Of a stretch of DNA of 64,000 bases, positions 56,941 to 64,000 are shown piece by piece; position 1 is the first letter of the stretch; every line of letters begins with the position of its first letter. Made by a program: the position numbers and the translations under genes. The stretch is from Metellina segmentata (Eukaryota > Arthropoda > Arachnida > Araneae > Tetragnathidae): assembly GCA_947359465.1 (NCBI GenBank), contig OX375883.1, positions 92,592,411 through 92,656,410 of the forward strand, given 5' to 3'. Under the pieces are notes generated by a model. It saw nothing but the letters and a program-made list of their open reading frames with translations, had not been told where the DNA came from and did no database searches.

Positions 56941-58664
56941 TGAAGAACCCAACTAACTTAATAGAAGTACAAGTAAAAAGAGTTCGATGACAAGATCAAT
57001 TAAGTTAAAAAATGGTACGAATTCTTTTCACCAATGGAGTGTTATTATTCAGCTTAATAACTGTAATTTTTAATCAGTTCATAGATTATTGAATGAACAA
57101 TATTGAATCGCACGATTAGTACAAAATAAAATGTATTAAACCTAAGAAACGTTACAAACTAAAGAATTGAAATGAAGTATTTGCAAAGCAAGATTCATGG
57201 TACTTTATTTAAGTAATATTAGGTTTTAATCAATTCGTGGATAGGAATTTTAATTTGATGGTGTAAGGTCCCTAAATTAATCAATTTGTGAAAAATCTTT
57301 TAAAAAACTATATTGGTATTTCAGAGTAGAATTAATAAAACTAAAAAACTAAATGTAATTTAAAATTAGCTATAAAATTTATGAAATTTTACTTGTATAG
57401 CATGTTTGCAATTAATGAATTTAAGAAGACCCACATTCTTGTCTTGAGAAACCTTTAACCTAACTATGATGTAACTACATATAATTTATAAGGATCGAAA
57501 ATATAATTTATTGGAAACAGAAACTTTTTAAAAATTTAAAAGAGTTGTAAAGGGAATGGATTTTGTGAACTATATATTCTCAATTTCGTTTAGATTCACA
57601 AACTATGCAAGATCGACAGTACTTAATTAAGTAAAATTAAATTTAATCAGCGTATGAAAAATCTTGCAATGCAATGAATGATATGATTGCAAAACGTTAT
57701 TTATTTAACGTTAAGATATAATTGCAATTCAAAGTTTGTAATAAAGAGATGGATACGAAAAAGCATATTAAACATATTTTAATCATCTTTGAAGACATTA
57801 AAGTAAATGTGGAAGACATTGCTGCAAAAATACAATTTAAATAAACGCAAATTGTAAATTGTAAGAAGACGAGTTAAGAAACGGATAATATTAAAGTCTA
57901 TATGGAGCAAATTTGCATCAGCTAAATAAAAACGTTAAACAAATAGTTGTAGAACGACATTATTAAAAAAATTGAATTGAATCAAATGAATACGACTAAT
58001 AGCAAAGTCAAGCAGTAACAAATAGATTGAACTCTGTATCCAGCTACAAAACGAACTACCTTCAGCTAGATAGCAACTAAAATAAAATGAAAGCAAACAT
58101 TAAAGGGCAAAGTACACAAGCAATAAATAACGAAGATTAATGAAAAGATTTAGAAAGGAGTTTTCAGCTGTAATAGAGCATTAAACTGTAGAACATTGCG
58201 CAACATTTCAGAATCCTTTAAATTCATATCACGAATGGCAGAGAAAACATAATAAATCGTTAAATATAAAAGAACAGTGACCAATATTTCCAGCTATTAA
58301 AATGTATCAAAGTGGGACGATATTATATATTTTGAAAATAAGAATATACAGTGGCTCACGAATTAGAGTTATACACCATAAAGATATTTCTTTAAAATCC
58401 CAAAATTTGGCAATAAATAATAATATAAATGTTAAAATAAACATATAGAAACATATTAGGCTAAAAATCAACCTCATATTCACTATAATATTTCTAAAGA
58501 TAGGGTTAAATATCACAAAAATTGCGATACACCGGCTAGTTTCGTACGAAAACGAAAAAAGAATATATATAAAATAAAGTTTTCTTGAACAGATTCTTGC
58601 ATTTAGAACAAATTGTAACCCGTGGTGTGCTGAATTTAGAAGCATGTGTTGTTTATTATTATGA
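56941..58664. other. No gene seen
   Basis: Extremely AT-rich. A 112-codon minus frame at 58307-58645 is hydrophobic (FYMFILTFILLFIAKFWDF) and could look like membrane segments, but AT-rich DNA gives such frames by chance; no homology recognised. Confidence 0.45.
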
Positions 58665-58725
58665 CCAATAGCCCGTTAGAATTCGCCAGTACGACGTTAT
58701 TTGAACTATATTCATACCTACTGAT
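58665..58725 (+). repeat. SINE-A 3' end fragment
   Basis: 'accaatagcccgttagaatt' and 'gccagtacgacgttattt' match the SINE-A tail in forward orientation. Confidence 0.55.
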
Positions 58726-61700
58726 GTTGACAATAAACTTTGAAGTCCATCGAAGTCCTGATATTATGGTGGGGTGTTTCATTTTTATTTGAAGAAACAT
58801 CGGAATTTTAATTTAACTTTTTTTTTGCTCTGTACATTTTATCTCTGTGAAGATGTTATAAATGGACACATAAATAATTTGACACATAACACATTTGGAC
58901 TCATAAATCCGTTTTTTTGCGCCTTCTTTAAAATTTTTTCTTCAATGGAGTTAAATACTACACTTTTTCAAAATTTCACCAGTAAAATTGAATTTTTATA
59001 TTTTCCAGTCAGCTTAAATCATAATGCAGCTGATAATTAGGAAACCAAATTCATTTTTTTGAGCAGCACGTGCAAGCATTCGATAATTTTAATTTTAAAT
59101 ACGCAGGTGCAAGTGATCCGAGTACTATTATACAAGTAGTTTTATGGAGCACGTGCAAACAATGATATTGTGAATTTAGTTATATAATTATGCACGGAAT
59201 AACTGTAACCATGATATAAATGTGATAAAAATGATTTTGGAATTTGGATACGGAGTGATAAAGAGAGTTGATGGTTGTTCTTTCTAATTTTGTGTGTAGT
59301 CTTTACTTTTCTTAATAATTTTTTAATTATTTTAATAAACTTTTGTCTCTATATATGCAATTAAAATGCTTATTTACAATAATTTTAATATAATAGAAGT
59401 GATATTCTGATAATCCAAAAATTGAATAGAGTTTTCATCTCCAAGGTAAATTAGACTTGGGTCACTACTTCTATATTTACCGACAAATGATCTTCGGGGT
59501 GGTAGACGATGATTCTCTTATCACATATATTTTAAGCTGACTGAAGATGGTGGAAATTTAGATTTCATTGATGAAATCATGGAAAAGTAATACATTTAAC
59601 TATACAAAGTGCTCATAACTCAAATTTTTAGTCAAATTTTCTATCCATAGATGTTTTCCCAGAGAAAAAGAGGTACATATCCAAAATAGTTGAATTAGTC
59701 AATTTCTTCTAATAACGAGATATATCGTCTATCAAGATATCTATTCAGTGTTTTTAATGACGAGATACCTCGTACAGATTATCACACGGAGGATTAAAAT
59801 AATTTCTAACACTGAATGCAAACACTTAAGGTATCCAAACAGGTAGAAAATGTCATTTTTGTCCAAAAATTCCCAAAAAAGGATTTTGATATTATTTGAT
59901 AGAGTATTTATGTGATTTTCGAAAATATATTTGATTTTTTTCTCTGCGTTAATTATTTGCAGATATATTAAGATTTCAATGAAGGCTGCAAAAAACCGGA
60001 AGTAGGTGTGGAAAACACCGAAAATGGCCGTTTAAAGACCAAAAACATGCCAAATTTAATTTAAAATTTACTTTTTTTTTGCAAATGTAATTTTTAGAAA
60101 ATTTTGTCAGATGTTTATGTGGTTTCTCTTTTGGAACTATTGTGAACATTTTTAAAGACAAGTGAAGAGCAAAATTGTTTACACAAACAGTAAAAGCAAG
60201 AGAGAGCAAATGATACACTTCAACTATTTTTACTCTAAATTAATACTGCACTTATGCATTATTTCCTCATCTCAAATTTTATAACATTAAAAAGTTGTTG
60301 TGGATGAGAAGTTGAGAAGTGTTCTCTATAATGTTGTCTAGGGAATAAACTAGAAAAAAATAATTATGATGAGTTGAAAAGTTTTTAAATTATGGCCCTA
60401 TATTTAAGAAATAGGACTGCAAAACTATCGAACAACTTGTATTTATTATTCGATCGCTTGTAAAATTTCTGTTTAGTTAAATATATTTTTGATTCTAGTT
60501 CATTCCCTAGAAAAATGCATGTAGCTTAGTTTGGTAGCATCATTTTTCAAACTGGTTTAATGGATTTTCATGTAGCACATTTGAAGTTTTTGACAAATTT
60601 CTTTACAATTTCATACATAATTATCATTTTTACAAAATTATTACTATATTTTAAATATATTTTTAGTCCAATGCTATTGTTTAATAACACTAAACATAAA
60701 AATATCATTAAAATGTTTCTATACCACATTAAAAATGGGTCTCAAACGTGTTCGGATACCTTAAAATCTTTGAAAACTAGGCTCACTTTTCACATTCTAG
60801 GACCAGATGGCTAATTTCTGTTCTTAAACAAGGTAACCCTAAGACCACCAAGCTCCAACAAAGAAAACAAAAAGCAACTCTACTCTCCTTACAATATACC
60901 TCACTAGTAAAACATCCCCCAACAAAACGTGTTCAAAAGACGAGGACCGTGTAATGAACTTATACCCGGGTGTCCTTATTACATGCCTCGTTTACTCCTC
61001 TAAACAAGGCAAATTTCATTAGGTCTTCATTACAGCATCCTTGGGAATATCTTCCGGAAATTAGATTAGATATTCACAACCATGCTAAAGAATGATGAAT
61101 GAGTGCTCTTCTCTACAATGGACGTAATTGTCGCTAATTAGCGTTGAATTACTCTGGACGTGTAATTGCTGCGAGGGGACTTGTGAGGTCTGTGCTGCGA
61201 CACGTTCGTTCGGTGAGTGTTTAATGAATGCCCTATGCCACGTGGGAGAAAACACGATGCCCCGGAGTAGTGAGGTAAGTTTAAAAAAGGGTTTTAATTG
61301 GGTGATCGTGTTGTTTCGCTGACTCGCGTAGTTTGATTCTATTTACCGGTAACATGGATTAAGCTTTGAGTTAAGGTGATCGTTATACGAAGTGTCTGTG
61401 TTTTGTTTTTCAATTCCCGCTACTAAATGAAAGGGAGGTGATAAAATAGACTGTAGCTTGAACTACCGGAAGGCGTGGAATCATGTTAGGGTGGAATTAT
61501 GCAAGCGCAATCTTTGATATAAAACATGTCTGATTGAAGTAGATGATGCAACGTGCTGGAAATGCTTGAAAAGGTTCTATGGATGAGTTTGACTTCTAGA
61601 GCGCTTTCCGTTATGGTATGGAAGTTGTACAAACCAAAGGAGGGGCATGAATGGTATATGTTCTTGCCTCACTCTGTATACTTTCCCAGTGCAAACAAGA

Positions 61701-64000
61701 AAGCTGTTAAAGCTGTCCAGGAATTTACTTCACTGATTCGCGGTGTTTAATTCTAGGGTTGCTGCATACCGTGTAGATGGCGCATTGAAGAATGTATATC
61801 CTTAACAATACTAACCAGTTTTTAACTGTCTATATATATTGCCATTAAATGAAAACTAACTAGATCATGATCTCACCATCATAAATAAATACTATCACTA
61901 GACAACTTGTTATTATCAAAATTGGTCACAGGTTTTGCATAACAAGAAATTAACGAAAAAGAGTTTGGAGTTTTTTCACTTATTTATGCACATAACCTGG
62001 GCCTTTAAAGTTCCCAGATGTTCCACTTCGGCAATAGGTTTAATAATTATTTTTCGAATTAAAAGTATGTCTGTACAATTCTCAATGAAACGTAATTATT
62101 CAAGTTCCCTTGTCTCACAGAATCTTTCATTTGAGTACAACCCAGTCGAACAAAACAGAACGTATCATTTTGCGAAACGAAATGTGCAAAACTTCTCGTT
62201 CCTTTATGAACAAAACTTACCACACACAGGCAGCAGGCTGAATTAATATGCCTCAGCTGCAACGTTCAGCACAGTCTTCGCTTTTAAATGATATCTTTAT
62301 TTAGAAAAGAAGCGCCCGGAACCTTTTGATGCGTAGCGAAGCGATTGATTGCTTCTTTCACCAACAGCGGAGATTCACTCGCGCGCGGTAGGGGCAACAG
62401 CAGCGCCACTAGTGGTAGAGTTCCCAGACGTCTTCTTCATTCAATTCAGCTTTGTTTGTTATTTTTCCTACGTGTAAGGCTGGATGGGCTCATTTCCTCT
62501 TTTTACTACTGCCTGCTTGAATTCAGTGTGTGGAAAATATAGAAAGGACATGGAGCTTTGGGGAAATAGCATATGCAATAATGCCTGAGTGTCTCTGAAA
62601 TGTAATAAGATTGTGAAGTCGGAAATACAAAGAACCAACTTTTGGAAAAATAGAACCACTTGTTGAATAGTAAAAGTAGAGATATCCACTTAAAATAGAT
62701 TTATTCACTTTTTATTGGATCTCGAAGCGAATAGATATGAAAGGAACAAACCAGAGGGCTCTGCAAATTTTCAATCTTCTTTAGTGTTACTAGTGACTAA
62801 AAACTTCAATAACGTCCCAAAATATAATTATTTATTAAAAGAACAGATATCTTATGTGTGTGATATTTCTAATACAGTCAGAGGGGAGGGGGGGGGGTCA
62901 AGAAAATCTACAAAACTTTTACTTCTACTTTCCAATGCTATGACACGATACACGTCGAGGTTACCTTAAAAATGTAGCTTGTCGCGTTTTGGTGTCCTTA
63001 GGCGTTAAATTCTATTGGCATTGACCAAATGAACCATCGTGCATTCATTCATAATTTATTATTTGAGATTTTTCTAACGTGAGGAGCTGAAATCATGTTA
63101 AAAAATCATCCAAGTGACGTCACGATTAGAAGGCGTTAATCAAAAACACTACCAACACCTGCATACCTACTTTGCTTGACAGAAAATTCCTCTTGTATCT
63201 AAACCGGTTTTACAATACAATTTGTTCCAATAGATTTGACTATTGATGTAGATCAGATTCCTTACTGCAAACGCAACGTAACTGCTTTATACAAACCAGG
63301 TCGAACCTTTGTTTGCTCAGCAGTTTCGTTGCGGTAGTGATAGGCATTTTAAGCTTTGTCCGTTTCAGGTGCTTGTGTTTTTTATCTTCACATTGCTTGG
63401 CTCGTGATAGTTTTGTTTTGATTAGTCACTTGCAGATGCAAGACTACATCCATGTAACAGCTCCAAACCTGCAAAGTAAAAAAAAAAAAAAAAAAAAAAC
63501 ATGGTACGACGTCATATGCTTGTTTCTTCGGAATGGCCACTAAATTGACCATCAATGGCAATTGTTCTTCGTGTTCTGACGTTCCGATCGAATCTTCGAA
63601 ATTTCTTGTGAGCTACGAACATGCAAAAATGAAGAACAAAGAGAAAGAAACGTTCGTTTTGAGTTTTTGAATAATTCTAGCTTTCTATTCGGGTGCGCTG
63701 ACTGGGGAATTCCGTTAAATTCTTGCTGACATAAATAAGCTATTTTCTGCGGTTGTAAATATATTATAGTAAAGCAAGTTTTATCCATTCTGAGGTTATG
63801 TCTACATGATTTCAATACTTACGCTTATTTAAAATTGCACTAAGAAAACCTGGCGCCTGGTACAAACTAACCGCCAGAACTTCTTAGAGAGTATTCTACA
63901 TTAAAAGTTACGCCAGTGATTCTAAGAAAGCAATGCAGCTATCTGAAAATAGTTGCTTTGACCTAAATAATCCTGACGAAATAAGTTGTACAAATTTCAT
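58726..64000. other. Mostly unique AT-rich DNA, no confident gene
   Basis: Noted items: two GATATC-type motifs at 59700-59780 (ACGAGATATATCGTCTATCA); a more GC-balanced stretch at 61040-61320 with an open frame from 61128 and a strong 5' splice-donor match (GAG then GTAAGT) near 61270; CAGCGCCACTAGTGG at 62401-62415; an uninterrupted run of 23 A at 63478-63500. Frames up to 103 codons (61935-62246 plus) show no domain I recognise. A host exon cannot be excluded near 61.1-61.3 kb. Confidence 0.4.

Noticed and set aside
58307..58645. 112-codon hydrophobic protein
   Set aside because: AT-rich DNA produces Phe/Ile/Leu-rich frames by chance; no homology, start context or neighbouring exon.
1..64000. 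CRISPR array
   Set aside because: The tandem repeats lack unique spacers of constant size, and the window is eukaryotic in character.

Overview
This 64-kb window is AT-rich eukaryotic DNA with no recognisable host gene, and every open frame is short. It is a dense graveyard of mobile DNA and tandem repeats: Helitrons, Tc1/mariner, pogo-like, piggyBac-like and hAT relics, a jockey/I-type LINE end, and two groups of tRNA-derived SINEs. That mix fits an arthropod, with a chelicerate such as a spider plausible. The organism call is an inference from the repeat repertoire.

Layout. 0-8 kb: a full-length (AAC)n-tailed SINE with target-site duplication (TSD) at each end of a 38-bp minisatellite; a pogo-like element sits in the minisatellite and a Helitron sits in that element; then a hAT relic and a LINE RNase H end. 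8-14.3 kb: three tandem 458-bp units, one split by a Helitron so that its siblings show the empty site; then an ancient ~240-bp repeat holding Tc1 derivatives, a piggyBac-type MITE and a TTAA-flanked foldback. 16-20 kb: a near full-length Tc1-type element, a piggyBac transposase relic and a diverged 358-bp duplication. 20.6-26 kb: a 23-bp minisatellite of about 60 units and a 230-bp satellite with 460-bp dimer structure. 28-38 kb: a 41-bp minisatellite, a 571-bp Tc1 derivative, a deleted mariner, and SINEs inserted in, or carrying, other elements. 38-45 kb: three Helitron ends or copies, one unusual Helitron candidate and a Tc1 chimera. 48-55 kb: an inverted-repeat element with a strong hairpin, two Tc1 fragments, and two head-to-head Helitrons forming a ~1.4-kb palindrome. 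55-64 kb: mostly unique-looking AT-rich DNA.

The elements do not work together as a pathway. They form a stratigraphy in which insertion order can be read from nesting and empty sites. All transposase and reverse-transcriptase reading frames seen are broken, so every mobile copy here is non-autonomous. The least expected structure is in the Helitrons: their 3' ends carry a row of short hairpins with GNA triloops whose stems differ between families by paired changes. The Helitron palindrome and the dispersed 'GATATC' motif that seems to have seeded the 230-bp satellite are the next most interesting.
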